Part shown: piece by piece, positions 16,746 through 27,314 of the stretch
Layout of the letters: every line of letters starts with the position of its first letter
Position numbering within the stretch: position 1 is the first letter of the stretch
Source: [Pseudopropionibacterium] massiliense
GTDB taxonomy: Bacteria > Actinomycetota > Actinomycetes > Propionibacteriales > Propionibacteriaceae
Direction: 5' to 3'
Assembly: GCF_900607225.1 (NCBI RefSeq)
Contig: NZ_LR027842.1
Location: 2,384,980-2,448,979, forward strand
DNA length: 64,000 nt
The notes under the pieces: model-generated
The model's database searches: none
Seen by the model: only the letters and a program-made list of their open reading frames with translations
Told to the model about the DNA's origin: nothing
Translations under genes and position numbers: made by a program

Positions 16746-16898
16746 ATGACAACCTTCATCCGCAACACGAAGATGTGGGCCGCGGCAACCCTGATCGCCC
16801 TGTCCCTGGGAACGGCCGTCCTCACCTCGACCTCACCCGCCACGGATGCGGCGAGCCAGCGATCCGACGTGGTGGCGGTCAGCACCCTGACCGCGTGA
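16746..16898 (+). CDS. Small secreted or anchored peptide, 50 residues
   Basis: The ATG at 16746 opens a 50-residue frame: a basic start (MTTFIRNTKMW), a hydrophobic segment AAATLIALSLGTAVLTS and a short polar tail ending VVAVSTLTA. This is a plausible Sec signal with a tiny mature part. A weak purine-rich AAAGAGAG precedes the start. I recognise no family. It could be the surviving front end of a longer secreted protein, since the neighbouring sequence also contains a broken gene. Confidence 0.4.
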   Translation: MTTFIRNTKMWAAATLIALSLGTAVLTSTSPATDAASQRSDVVAVSTLTA

Positions 16899-16995
16899 CC
16901 GGCTCCGAACGCCGGGCGCGCGGTTCCTCGGCGATTTTCAGGCAACCGTGCGCTCCAACGGAACCGGCCACGACCGTTCGCCCCGGCGTGGTCGC

Positions 16996-18642
16996 TCAGG
17001 CGGGCCCCCACGCAGCCAGGCGGGTTTCTCCCCTGACCTCACCGACCTTCTCGCTCCTGCCCAGGAGTATTCGGTTCCCCGGCATGCGGGGCACCGGGTA
17101 CCAATCACCGCCGTCGCCCACCGAGATGTCGACCACGTCACCGGAGCCGACGTACTGGGCGCGGACCTCATCCGAGGATTTCTTGCCGACGACGATGGAA
17201 TTGAAACCGTCGGATACCCCCATCACCTCCTCGTCGCCGATGGTGAATCCAAGTTCGCCTTTCGATGCTTCGTGGCTGAAATCCACAGGGGCCACTGCAT
17301 AGCCGAGGTTCGGAGTCTCCTCCTCGTTCTTGAACGAGGTCATCACATGCACCTTGCCGTCCACGTTGACCAGCCGTGGCCAACGCATCCCGTACGCTTT
17401 CCCGCTGATTCCCTCAAGGCCCGGAACCGCACGACAGCTGCTGGCGGTCTGCTCATTGCACAGCGAGATGTTGCGTCTTTCCGTCCAGCGCCCTTCCGGG
17501 CTGGCAGCACCTTCTTCTCCTACACGGATCAAGATCCCGACGCCATCGGGCCACGAAACGTACTCGTAATCGGTTTTCGATGTGTCGACGATCTCAAAAC
17601 TTCCCTCACCCGCCTCGGCCAAGCTCGGGTTGCTCCTTCCGTCCAGAGTCCGTGGACCGACATGGATGGGATAGGGGGATGTGACAGGGTTCTCCCTGGT
17701 CGCCAACACTTCCCCGTTTCTCGCGGAGCGCAGCTTCTCGGTGGGTTCCTTTCTCTTAGTCCCGGCGTCGTTCGAATACTCCCAGATCGTGAAAACATCA
17801 CCGGTCACCCCGAGGTATCCGACTTCCCAGCCGAGGCTGTACCCCCCAGGAAGCTCATCTCGCCAGACCTCGCCGCCCGTGCCGTCGAGTCCGAGCAGGT
17901 GGGCGCCGTTCCCTTTTCCGCCGGAGATCACGACGACCACCCCGTCGGCCCAGGAGGCCACTCGTCCCGTTTCCGTTGAACCGCCGTCCTCGCCCGCGCT
18001 CTCCCGGGGAAATGTGATCAGGTCACTTCGAGTTCCCGCCTCGTCCAGGGTGAAGATTGTTCCCGCGAGATCGGTGCAGATGATTTTGGGAGCGGAGGGA
18101 AGCGTATCGCAGCTCCACTTGGAGTCGGCGTCGAGGCTCCACACCACTTCTCCGGTCCCTGCCGAGACACCTGCGAGTCTGCTGCCATTCGCATCGAGGT
18201 CGGTGTCGTCACAACTCTTGTTGTTGACCACCCAGACCACCCAGACGTCACCGATCACCAGGGGACCGTCGTCCAAGGGGCCACCCCGCAAGGTGTTTCC
18301 GTCGTGTTGCGGCGTCTTCGACCAGTCGTAGCAGATGCGCGGCTCCTTGTAATCGGGGAAGGCCGCGACGAGGTCGAGTTCCCACAACTTCCTTGCCCCA
18401 TTCGTGAAGCTGGTTCCGGGGTCCTGGAGAGGCGTGAAGGTCGGGAGTGCCAGTGGTGTGGAAGAGGATCTCCCGGATTCCGGCGCCGAGCGGTTCAGCA
18501 GGCCTGGTATCACCGCCCCTCCAGCGACGACGAGAGCGGCGGTCACGGCGAGGATGATCCACCCAGGACGCCACCCGAAAAGCCTTCTGTTCACTCCGGC
18601 TTCTGGATTCCGTGGTTTCTCAGATGTTTCCGTGTGCTCCAT
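16996..18642 (-). CDS. Membrane-anchored beta-propeller (PQQ-like repeat) protein
   Basis: The product has 548 residues: a ~25-residue cytoplasmic start, one membrane segment (about 28-50, WIILAVTAALVVAGGAVIPGLL) and a large outside domain. The outside part has repeated blade-like units with Trp and Gly (VSAGTGEVVWSLDAD, LLGLDGTGGEVWRDELP) typical of PQQ-binding-like beta-propellers. Several cysteines (ICYDW, NKSCDD, WSCDT, IICTD) may form disulfides. No catalytic motif is visible, so the role is unknown; such proteins often act in envelope processes or binding. It is a single-gene unit. Confidence 0.7.
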   Translation of the reverse strand: MEHTETSEKPRNPEAGVNRRLFGWRPGWIILAVTAALVVAGGAVIPGLLNRSAPESGRSSSTPLALPTFTPLQDPGTSFTNGARKLWELDLVAAFPDYKEPRICYDWSKTPQHDGNTLRGGPLDDGPLVIGDVWVVWVVNNKSCDDTDLDANGSRLAGVSAGTGEVVWSLDADSKWSCDTLPSAPKIICTDLAGTIFTLDEAGTRSDLITFPRESAGEDGGSTETGRVASWADGVVVVISGGKGNGAHLLGLDGTGGEVWRDELPGGYSLGWEVGYLGVTGDVFTIWEYSNDAGTKRKEPTEKLRSARNGEVLATRENPVTSPYPIHVGPRTLDGRSNPSLAEAGEGSFEIVDTSKTDYEYVSWPDGVGILIRVGEEGAASPEGRWTERRNISLCNEQTASSCRAVPGLEGISGKAYGMRWPRLVNVDGKVHVMTSFKNEEETPNLGYAVAPVDFSHEASKGELGFTIGDEEVMGVSDGFNSIVVGKKSSDEVRAQYVGSGDVVDISVGDGGDWYPVPRMPGNRILLGRSEKVGEVRGETRLAAWGPA

Positions 18643-18744
18643 TGCGAGGACCTCTTCCCGGTGAACGCCAGCTGGGACAGAGGCTACAAGCCATCAGGGT
18701 CATTTTCTCTTTCAAACAGTCGCGCGACCTTTCGGGAATGCTCG

Positions 18745-19566
18745 CTATCCGGTGCCGTGTGTCCTCGGGGGAGCCGGAAGCACCAGCGGTGTGCCCGTCA
18801 CCGGGTCAGGGGTCACCGACACCTTGAGGCCGAACACCTGTTCCACCGTCTCCGCGGTCATCACATCGGAGGGTTTTCCTTGCGTCAGGATCCGGCCGTC
18901 GCGCATGGCGATGATCCGGTCCGCGTAGCGGCAGGCCTGGTTGAGGTCGTGCAGCACGGCCACCACGGTGGTGCCGAGCACCTGGTTGAGCTCCCGGCAC
19001 AGCTCCAGGACCTCCACCTGGTGGGCCAGGTCCAGGAATGTGGTGGGTTCGTCGAGGAGCAGCACGCGCGTCTGCTGGGCCAGTGCCATCGCGATCCACA
19101 CCCGTTGCCGCTGACCGCCGGACAGCTCGGTGACGCGCCGCGCGGCCAGCGCGCTGACGTTGGTGCGTTCCATGGCGGTGCTGACCTGCTCGTCGTCCTC
19201 GTCCGACCACTGGTGCAGCACGCTCTGGTAGGGATACCTGCCGCGGCTGACCAGCTCGTGGACGGTGATGCCCTCGGAGGCTATCGATGACTGCGCCAGG
19301 AAACCGACCTCCCGCGCGAAGGCCTTGGGACGCATTCCCGCGATCTCCCTGCCGTCGAGCAGGACGGTTCCCGAGCGCGGCGGAAGCACCTTGCTCAGCG
19401 ACCGCAGCAGGGTGGACTTGCCGCAGGCGTTCGGCCCGACGATCACGGCGAACGATCCCGTCTCGATGCCGACGTCGAGACCCGCCACGACGTCGGCGCC
19501 GCCGGCATACCCCAGATGGAGTTCCCGGCCCTCCAGCACGAAGGACCGGGAGTCGTTCCCACTCAA
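18745..19566 (-). CDS. Iron-siderophore ABC transporter, ATP-binding protein
   Basis: This FepC/FhuC-type ATPase of 273 residues powers ferric-siderophore import. Walker A is GPNACGKST, the signature is LSGGQRQR and Walker B is VLLLDEPTTFLD, followed by the H-loop in AVLHDLNQACRYAD, a sequence typical of siderophore importers. Its ATG overlaps the stop of the binding-protein gene (4 bases). The two permeases of the system are encoded divergently at 20728-22868. Confidence 0.93.
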   Translation of the reverse strand: MSGNDSRSFVLEGRELHLGYAGGADVVAGLDVGIETGSFAVIVGPNACGKSTLLRSLSKVLPPRSGTVLLDGREIAGMRPKAFAREVGFLAQSSIASEGITVHELVSRGRYPYQSVLHQWSDEDDEQVSTAMERTNVSALAARRVTELSGGQRQRVWIAMALAQQTRVLLLDEPTTFLDLAHQVEVLELCRELNQVLGTTVVAVLHDLNQACRYADRIIAMRDGRILTQGKPSDVMTAETVEQVFGLKVSVTPDPVTGTPLVLPAPPRTHGTG

Positions 19567-20639
19567 CCCTGGATGGCCTTGACTATCTGGTCGCGGACGA
19601 CATGCGCCGCGGTCGGCCCGGCGTTCAGGAAGAACGGATCGTCATCAACCTTGACGGCGTGCCCAGCGCCCACGGCCTTGAGCGATCCCCAGAGCGCCTG
19701 CCCGGTGAGTTCTTCGTCCTTGCCACCCTGCACTCCGTAGAACAACCAGTCCCCGTCGGCCTGGTCGAGGGTCTCAGAGGACAGCTCCTGGGAGACACCG
19801 TCGGTGAACTGCTGGGTGTCGGGGCGCTGCAGTCCCATGTCGGCGACGACGGAACCCGCGAACGATGCCGGCCCGAAGACGCGGAGTTTCTCCCCGTTCT
19901 TGCGCAGCAGCGAGATCGTTCCGGCGGAGCCCAGCGCGGAACCGGCCTCGGAGGCCTCCTGCGTGAGCCCGTCCAACACGGACTGGGCCGCTTCCCGTTT
20001 GCCGAGCGCATCCGAGAGCAGCAGGAAGTCGATCTTCCAGAACTGCCCCGTGCCGCGAGTCACGACGGTGGGGGCGATGGCTGTCAGGTTCTTGTACAGG
20101 GTGTCGGCGTCGTCCTTGCCTGCCTTGTTGGTGAGGATCAGGTCGGGTTTGAGCGCCCCGATGGCCTCGATGTCCGGTTCGGTGCGGGACCCGACCTTCG
20201 TGATGGCCTCAATTGCGGAGGCCTGGTCGGGGTAGGCGTCCTTCAGGTACTGGGGGACGGGGCCCTCGGCCCCGGATGCGGTGGTGGATCCGATCGGGCA
20301 CATGCCCAGGGTCAGCATGGCGTCGGCCTGGCCAGTGGAAAGGATGACCACCTTGGTGGGGGCAGCATTGATCGTCGTCTCGCCCTGCTGATGAACGACG
20401 GTGCGCGGAAATACCCCGTCGGCCTGCCCCGAACCCAATCCACTGTCCAGTTCGCTGGGAACAGCGGTGTTCTCCGGAATGCTCCTGGGGGAAGCGGATG
20501 CGCCGGAGGATGCATCCTGCGAAGCGGAGTTGGAGGAACAGGCCGCGAGCACCGCCAAGGCGGAAACCGCCCCGCCTGTCAGGATCGTGCGGCGGGAGAC
20601 GGTGGAATACTGGGGGCGCGTGGCTCGGAAAGCACTCAT
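19563..20639 (-). CDS. Iron-siderophore ABC transporter, substrate-binding lipoprotein
   Basis: This 358-residue lipoprotein begins MSAFRATRPQYSTVSRR. The twin arginines at 16-17 are followed by a hydrophobic stretch and lipobox LAAC with Cys34. The binding fold shows GQADAMLTLGMCPIG, the IEAIGALKPDLILTNKAGK block and a final VVRDQIVKAIQG. I place the start at 20639 because residues upstream of this point do not resemble protein. An iron box directly abuts this ATG, which leaves little room for a ribosome site; a leaderless transcript or a GTG start at the RR motif are alternatives. Confidence 0.85.
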   Translation of the reverse strand: MSAFRATRPQYSTVSRRTILTGGAVSALAVLAACSSNSASQDASSGASASPRSIPENTAVPSELDSGLGSGQADGVFPRTVVHQQGETTINAAPTKVVILSTGQADAMLTLGMCPIGSTTASGAEGPVPQYLKDAYPDQASAIEAITKVGSRTEPDIEAIGALKPDLILTNKAGKDDADTLYKNLTAIAPTVVTRGTGQFWKIDFLLLSDALGKREAAQSVLDGLTQEASEAGSALGSAGTISLLRKNGEKLRVFGPASFAGSVVADMGLQRPDTQQFTDGVSQELSSETLDQADGDWLFYGVQGGKDEELTGQALWGSLKAVGAGHAVKVDDDPFFLNAGPTAAHVVRDQIVKAIQG

Positions 20640-20658
20640 GAGGGCAAGGCTAACCTTA
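20640..20658 (-). promoter_or_regulatory. DtxR/IdeR-type iron box in the divergent iron region
   Basis: On the minus strand the site reads TAAGGTTAGCCTTGCC and shares the core AGGTTAGCCT and about 14 of 19 positions with the DtxR/IdeR consensus. It sits between the binding-protein gene (left) and the permease gene (right), so one site can repress both directions when iron is plentiful. Confidence 0.75.
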
Positions 20659-20727
20659 GTTCCGTGACAAAAACCAGCATATCTCGCAGTTCGTCGCGAT
20701 CCTCGACCCGGAAAAGGCCCGCACACC

Positions 20728-21795
20728 GTGCGATCCACCGCTGACCGGGCCGATGCCCCCGCTTGGAATCGTCGCCCTCGTTCTGCTCGGCAACACAACG
20801 GGTTCTCGCGCTCCCTGGCGCCTTTGGTGGCGGTTCTGGTTCTTCTCGTGCTGATCACCGAGAGCCTCGCCCTGGGATCGCGGACCCTGGGACCGGAAGA
20901 GGTCTGGCAGGGGCTCCTGGCGCACGACAACTCGGTGGCCAGCAAGGTGGTGTGGGAGCTGCGCATCCACCGCACCGTTCTCGCGATCGTGGTGGGCGCC
21001 TCCCTCGCGGTGGCCGGCGTCGTCATGCAGGCCCTCACACGCAACCCCTTGGCGGAACCCGGAATCCTGGGCGTCAACGCGGGCGCCTCCCTCGCGGTGG
21101 TCGCGGCCATCGGGGGGCTCGGGTTCACATCCGTGAACCAGTACCTGCCGTTCGCTTTCGTCGGCGCGGCGGCGGCGGCTGTGCTCGTCCACGTGATGTC
21201 GCGGCGCTCCGCCGATGCCGGTCCCGCCCGCCTGGTACTGGCCGGTGTCGCACTGAGTGCCAGTCTGTCGTCGATCACCGGCACCATCACGATGTACAAC
21301 AGCAAGATCTTCGACTCGTACCGGTTCTGGGTGGTGGGTTCGCTCGAGAACCGGAAACTGGAGGTCCTGCTCTGGGTGGCCCCGTTCCTGGCGGTCGGCC
21401 TGGTCCTGGCCCTGGCATCCGCGCACAGCCTCAACGCGTTGGCCCTCGGCGACGAACAGGCCACGGCGCTCGGGGTGAACCTCGCCGTGGTGCGGGGCGG
21501 GGCGTTCATCGCCCTCACCCTGCTGTGCGGGGCGGCCACGGCGGCCGTCGGCCCGATCTCCTTCATCGGTCTGGTCGTTCCCCACGTGGTCCGCCTGCTG
21601 GTGGGGGCCGACCAGCGACGCCTGCTGGCGTGGTCGGTCGTGGTGGGGGCGGGACTCCTGCTGGCGGCCGACGTGGCGGGACGGCTCCTGATCCGCCCCA
21701 CGGAGCTGGAGGCCGGAATCGTGACCGCCTTCATCGGGGCACCCGTGCTGTTGGTACTTGCTGTGACGAACCGGACGATCAGGAGGGGCGCATGA
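20728..21795 (+). CDS. Iron-siderophore ABC transporter, FecCD-type permease 1
   Basis: This inner-membrane permease of 355 residues has about nine to ten hydrophobic segments. FecCD markers are clear: LRIHRTVLAIVVGASLAVAGVVMQALTRNPLAEPGILGVNAGAS, the segment that contacts the ATPase, and GPISFIGLVVPHVVRLLVG late in the protein. The first ~25 residues are polar and poorly conserved, so a later start is possible. Its TGA overlaps the ATG of permease 2. Confidence 0.92.
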   Translation: MRSTADRADAPAWNRRPRSARQHNGFSRSLAPLVAVLVLLVLITESLALGSRTLGPEEVWQGLLAHDNSVASKVVWELRIHRTVLAIVVGASLAVAGVVMQALTRNPLAEPGILGVNAGASLAVVAAIGGLGFTSVNQYLPFAFVGAAAAAVLVHVMSRRSADAGPARLVLAGVALSASLSSITGTITMYNSKIFDSYRFWVVGSLENRKLEVLLWVAPFLAVGLVLALASAHSLNALALGDEQATALGVNLAVVRGGAFIALTLLCGAATAAVGPISFIGLVVPHVVRLLVGADQRRLLAWSVVVGAGLLLAADVAGRLLIRPTELEAGIVTAFIGAPVLLVLAVTNRTIRRGA

Positions 21796-22868
21796 CCGCG
21801 GAATCGGTTCACACCCTGGGCGCTCCACCCGGTCATCGCCGACTCGCCCTCGGCTCCGGGGCGCGTTGCAGTTTCCTGCTGCACGGGCGGTCGCTGGTGG
21901 TGGCCGGGATCGCCCTGCTGGTCTTCCTGGCGGGTTCGGTGGCGTCGCTGACCACGGGGGCCTACCCGGTGTCCCTCGACATGCTCCTGGAGGTGTTCCA
22001 AGGAAGAGGTGAGGATCTGGCCCCCTTCATCGTTCTCGAACAGCGGCTGCCGCGGGTGACGGGAGCCATCATCATCGGCGGCATGCTCGGGATGTCGGGC
22101 GCGATTTTCCAGAGCGTCTCCCGCAACCCCCTGGGCAGCCCCGACATCGTCGGTTTCACACGGGGCGCAACAACGGGCGGCCTGTTCGCCATCCTGGTGT
22201 TCGCCTCATCCAGCACGCTGATCACCGGGGCCGGCGCGATCGTCGGCGGCGCCGCCACGGCGGCGGTGGTCGTGCTGCTGACGGCACGACGCGGGGTCGG
22301 AGGGGACACCCTCGTACTGACCGGTATCGCCCTGGGGCAGATGCTCGCTTCCCTCAACGACTACCTGCTGGCCGCCACCGACATCGAGTCGGCCGAGGCG
22401 GCCAAGACCTGGCAGCACGGCAGCCTCAACGGCATCACCTGGGCCACCGTCACCCCTCTGCTGATCACCGCAGTCCTGCTGCTCCCGGTGGGCCTGTGGC
22501 TGGCCGGGCCAGGCAGGATCCTGGAGATGGGCGACGACACCGCCTCGGGACTCGGCCTCAGGGTTCGCCGGACCCGTTCCGCGATGATCGGCTACGGCGT
22601 GGTCCTGGCAGCGGTGTGCGTGGCCGCGGCGGGCCCGATCGGTTTCCTGGCCCTGGCCGCTCCCCAGCTGGCGGGCCGGCTGTCACGCTCGGCGGGGATC
22701 AACCTCCTGCCGACATTCATGGTGGGCGCGGCCCTGCTGGTCCTGGCCGATTTCACGGCGGGACGGCTGCTCAGTCCCTTCCAGATCCCCGTCGGACTGA
22801 TCAGCTCGGCCCTCGGCGGGCTCTACCTGATGTGGCTGCTGGGAATGGGGGGTCGGCGTCGCGCATGA
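21792..22868 (+). CDS. Iron-siderophore ABC transporter, FecCD-type permease 2
   Basis: This second FecCD permease (358 residues) should form the membrane pore with permease 1. The family blocks are LEQRLPRVTGAIIIGGMLGMSGAIFQSVSRNPLGSPDIVGFTRGA and GPIGFLALAAPQLAGRL. The start at 21792 (MTAESVHTLG) overlaps the previous stop by 4 bases. The ATPase and binding protein of the same system are on the other strand, separated by the iron box. Confidence 0.92.
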   Translation: MTAESVHTLGAPPGHRRLALGSGARCSFLLHGRSLVVAGIALLVFLAGSVASLTTGAYPVSLDMLLEVFQGRGEDLAPFIVLEQRLPRVTGAIIIGGMLGMSGAIFQSVSRNPLGSPDIVGFTRGATTGGLFAILVFASSSTLITGAGAIVGGAATAAVVVLLTARRGVGGDTLVLTGIALGQMLASLNDYLLAATDIESAEAAKTWQHGSLNGITWATVTPLLITAVLLLPVGLWLAGPGRILEMGDDTASGLGLRVRRTRSAMIGYGVVLAAVCVAAAGPIGFLALAAPQLAGRLSRSAGINLLPTFMVGAALLVLADFTAGRLLSPFQIPVGLISSALGGLYLMWLLGMGGRRRA

Positions 22869-22989
22869 GTGAGGGCGCGGGGCGATGACCACCCGCCCCG
22901 TCCCGGCAGGGCTTGCGGCCGGACGGAAGGGGCCGATACTGTTTTCCCGCCCCACCTCCGGCCTCGAGACATTGAGGACCGTCAGTGGT

Positions 22990-23016
22990 GGGGAGCGACG
23001 CGCCGGGTCGCTCCCC
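22990..23016 (+). terminator. Hairpin between the iron permeases and the mevalonate genes
   Basis: A perfect 10-base stem (GGGGAGCGAC / GTCGCTCCCC) with a 7-base loop lies 32 bases before the mevalonate kinase start. It may end the iron transcript. A weak promoter-like pair (TTGCGG 22912-22917, GATACT 22934-22939) lies upstream of it, so it could instead be a leader hairpin of the mevalonate mRNA. Confidence 0.45.
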
Positions 23017-23047
23017 ATGCACCCGGGCCACAGGCAAGGAAAGAAAT

Positions 23048-24006
23048 TTGGAAAGGCACTCCCCCGCCCGTGAGGGCCGCGGCCGCACCTGGGCGAAGGC
23101 CATCCTCCTGGGCGAACACTCCGTCGTGTACGGACACCCCGCCGTGGCCGTGCCGCTCCACGATCTGCAGATGCTGGCGACGGCCACGCCCGTCAACGGC
23201 CCCTCACGGCTGAACAGTCTCGATCACCGTGGCCCCATGGACCAGGCCGGCCCCCGGTTCGCCTGCATCGTGCAGGCCTTCGAAGCGGCCCGGGAGTTCT
23301 CGGAATGCCCCGCACGACCCTTCGAGATCACCACCCGCAGCGACTTCCCCCACGAACGCGGCCTGGGTTCCTCCGCGGCCGCGGCGGGCGCGATCATCCG
23401 CGCCGTCCTGGACGCCTGCCGGCGCGACGCGTCCGAGGACGAGCTGTTCGCCCTGACCCAGCTGGCCGAGCAGGTGGCACACGGAAAACCGTCCGGGCTG
23501 GATGCGGCGGCGACCAGCTCCTCCCACCCCATACGGTTCCAGGGCGGCCGGATGCGCCCCCTCAGCCAGCGCATCGAACACGCGCACCTGGTCATCGCCG
23601 ATTCGGGCGTCCACGGCAGCACCCGCCAGGCCGTCGGCGGCCTGCGACGACGCTACGAGGAGAACACCGGAACCATCGGACCGCTCATCGACGAACTCGG
23701 CGCGCTCGCACGCGAAGCGATCACTGCCCTGGACGGCGGCGACGCACCCGCCCTCGGAGCAGCCATGAACCGGGCGCACACGGTGCTGGCGGAACTCGGG
23801 CTGAGCCTGCCGGTCCTGGATGAACTCACCGCCTCCGCCCGCCGGGCCGGGGCGCTGGGCGCCAAGCTCACCGGCGGGGGGCTCGGCGGGTGCGTGCTCG
23901 CCCTGGCGGACAGCGCGCAGGCGGCGGACCGTGTCCGCACCGCCCTGGAACACGCGGGTGCACCCGCGACCTGGACCCACCGGATGCCCGTCAGCGAGGT
24001 GAACGA

Positions 24007-24010
<4 letters not shown>
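23048..24010 (+). CDS. mvk: Mevalonate kinase
   Basis: This GHMP kinase of 320 residues phosphorylates mevalonate at the 5-OH. Visible motifs: WAKAILLGEHSVVYGHPAVAVPL (motif 1), the ATP loop RGLGSSAAAAGA near residue 105, GKPSGLDAAATSS, and the C-terminal KLTGGGLGGCVLAL. I chose a TTG start at 23048 (LERHSPAREG) because AAGGAAAG lies 4-5 bases upstream and the resulting length is normal; more upstream codons read as non-protein. It opens a run of four overlapping genes. Confidence 0.9.
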
Positions 24011-24986
<976 letters not shown>

Positions 24987-24990
<4 letters not shown>

Positions 24991-26081
24991 TCTCGGCCAG
25001 CGCCCCCGGAAAGCTCTACATGGCGGGCGAGTACGCCGTGGTCGAACCCGGCCACCGGGCGGTGCTGGTCGCGGTCGACCGTTTCATCACCGTCCGGGTG
25101 ACGGCCGCCGAGCACGCCGGCCGCATCACCTCCGACCTGTACGCGACGCGCTCCCTGACGTGGTACCGGCGCATCGAGGACGACGTGCTGGAGGTCGAGG
25201 AGCAGTTCGACGACTACGTGGTTTCGGCGATCCGCGTCGTCGAGCAGATGGTGCGCGAGGCGGGCGGCGCGATGCGGTTCTTCGACCTGGACGTCTCCAG
25301 CGAGCTGGACGACGGCAGCGGACGCAAACTCGGCCTAGGGTCCTCCTCGGCGGTGACCGTGGCGACGGTGCGGGCCGTGGCCGGTTTCTACGACCTGCCC
25401 CTGGACGACCTGGTCGTCTACAAGCTGGCGCTGCTGGCCAGCGATGCCGTGCAGCCCATCGGTTCCGGCGGCGACATCGCCGCCAGCGCGTTCACCGGAT
25501 GGGTCGGTTACACCTCCCCCGACCGTGCCTGGCTGCGCAGGGAACGCGGGAGAACGAACGCGGAGAACGGTCTGGGCCGGCTGGTGGGCGCGCGCTGGCC
25601 GCTGCTGGAGATCCACCGCCTGCCCGCCCCCGACCTGACTCTTCGCGTGGGATGGACCGGCGCCCCCGCATCCACCCCCCGGCTGGTTGCGGGTGTCCAG
25701 GCCGGTGCGCACAGAACCGATGACGCCGCCTACACGGCATTCCTGCGCGGCAGCGAGGACTGCCTGGAGCATCTGATGCGGGCGCTCGAGGACAACGACT
25801 CGCCCGGGATCATGCGCCGGATCGAGGAGAACCGGCGGCTCCTCCTCGATCTCAGCCGCACCAGCGGGATCGCCATCGAAACCCTTCAGCTGCGGCGTCT
25901 CGTGGAGATCGCCCAGGCGCACGGGGCGGCGGCCAAGAGCTCCGGAGCCGGGGGCGGGGACTGCGGAATCGCCCTGTGCCCGCCCGAAACGGACACCGCC
26001 GCCCTGTGCGCCGCGTGGGAGGAGGCGGGTGTCCACCCCCTCGACCTGACGGTCCATTCCCGTCCCGGAGCAACCCCATGA
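24987..26081 (+). CDS. mvaK2: Phosphomevalonate kinase
   Basis: This 364-residue GHMP kinase adds the second phosphate to make 5-diphosphomevalonate. Motifs: SASAPGKLYMAGEYAVVEPGH at the start, GRKLGLGSSSAVTVATV near residue 115, IGSGGDIAASAF, and the C-terminal KSSGAGGGDCGIALC. The start is GTG overlapping the mvaD stop. The order kinase, decarboxylase, phosphokinase, type 2 isomerase is the one known from actinobacterial mevalonate clusters. Confidence 0.93.
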
Positions 26082-27166
26082 CCCCCGATCGCGGCGCCCC
26101 GGGACACGCCTCCCGGAAGGACGAGCACCTGAACCTGGCCGTGCGCCTGCACGACCGGGACCGGTCCAACGCCTTCGACGACGTCTCCTTCATCCATCAC
26201 GCCCTGCCCGGCACCTCCGTCGACTCGACCGATCCGGGCACGACCGTGTGCGGTGTGCGCTGGGATGTGCCGTTCTACATGAATGCGATGACCGGAGGCA
26301 CCCGGGCCACGGCGGAGATCAACGCCGGCCTGGCCGGGGCCGCCTCCGATGCGGGCGTGGCGATCGCCTGCGGCTCGCAGCACATCGCCCTGAAGGATCC
26401 CGGGCGCGAGGATGGTTTCCGCATCATTCGCCGCGAGGCCCCGCGCGCCTTCGTCCTGGCCAATGTCGGCCCGACGGTCAACCCGGAGGATGCGGTGCGT
26501 GCCGTCGAGATGCTCGAGGCCAATGCCCTGCAGATCCACCTCAACGTGGCGCAGGAGCTGGTCATGCCCGAGGGGGACCGGGACTTCCGCGACTGGCCCG
26601 AGCGGATCGCGGCCATCGTCGCGGCGGTGCCCGTTCCCGTCATCGCCAAGGAGGTGGGGTTCGGCCTTTCCCGCCGCGCGATGGCGATGCTGGAACTGGC
26701 GGGCGTCGCAGCCGTCGACGTGGCGGGCACGGGCGGCACCGACTTCATCGCCATCGAGAACGAGCGGCGCCACCGCCGAGACTACTCGTACCTGACCGGG
26801 TGGGGGCAGTCGGCGGTGCTGTGTCTGCTGGATGCGCTGTGGGGGGACGAACCCACCGGGCTGCCGGTTCTCGCGTCCGGGGGGGTGCGCACCCCGCTGG
26901 ACGTCGTGCGTTCACTCGCGCTGGGCGCACGCGCCGTCGGCGTCTCGGGGCACTTCCTGCGCACCCTGGTCAAGAAGGGCCCGGACGAACTTCGGATCGA
27001 GCTCACCACGTGGATCGATCACGTGCGCACGCTCATGACGCTGCTGGGGGCGGCCGATGTCGATCAGCTGCGCGGCACGGATGTGCTGGTGACGGGGGAA
27101 ACCGCCGAGCGGGCCCGCCTGCTCGGCGTCGATCCGGCGCAGTTCGCCCACCGCTCGAAGCGTTGA
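26078..27166 (+). CDS. fni: Type 2 isopentenyl-diphosphate isomerase (FMN)
   Basis: The enzyme (362 residues) interconverts isopentenyl and dimethylallyl diphosphate with reduced FMN. It shows SRKDEHLNLAV, the FMN-binding block YMNAMTGGT, GSQHIAL, HLNVAQELVMPEGDRDF, VIAKEVGFGLS, DVAGTGGTDFIAIE and LASGGVRTPLD. Start ATG overlaps the phosphomevalonate kinase stop. HMG-CoA synthase and reductase, often next in such clusters, do not follow here. Confidence 0.96.
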   Translation: MTPDRGAPGHASRKDEHLNLAVRLHDRDRSNAFDDVSFIHHALPGTSVDSTDPGTTVCGVRWDVPFYMNAMTGGTRATAEINAGLAGAASDAGVAIACGSQHIALKDPGREDGFRIIRREAPRAFVLANVGPTVNPEDAVRAVEMLEANALQIHLNVAQELVMPEGDRDFRDWPERIAAIVAAVPVPVIAKEVGFGLSRRAMAMLELAGVAAVDVAGTGGTDFIAIENERRHRRDYSYLTGWGQSAVLCLLDALWGDEPTGLPVLASGGVRTPLDVVRSLALGARAVGVSGHFLRTLVKKGPDELRIELTTWIDHVRTLMTLLGAADVDQLRGTDVLVTGETAERARLLGVDPAQFAHRSKR

Positions 27167-27178
27167 AGGGTGATCGAG

Positions 27179-27195
27179 CCGGGCTTTGAAGCCGG
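27179..27195. terminator. Weak palindrome between convergent fni and tctA-type genes
   Basis: The sequence CCGGGCTTTGAAGCCGG is a near-perfect palindrome lying 12 bases after the fni stop in a 148-base convergent gap. It is the only hairpin-like element I see there and is short, so a terminator role is only possible. Confidence 0.3.
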
Positions 27196-27314
27196 TTGAG
27201 CCGGGCCGCGAGGAACGAGCAGCCCGAGTCGAAACCACCCCTGGCACCCGGTCGACAAAACCCGACGCAAGACCCGGACAAGGTCGGCATGGTTGTGTGG
27301 AGACCTGAACCAGT

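Noticed and set aside
22912-22939. Promoter TTGCGG-N16-GATACT for the mevalonate genes
   Set aside because: Both hexamers are weak matches in GC-rich sequence and a hairpin lies between them and the gene, so it is not listed as a separate feature.
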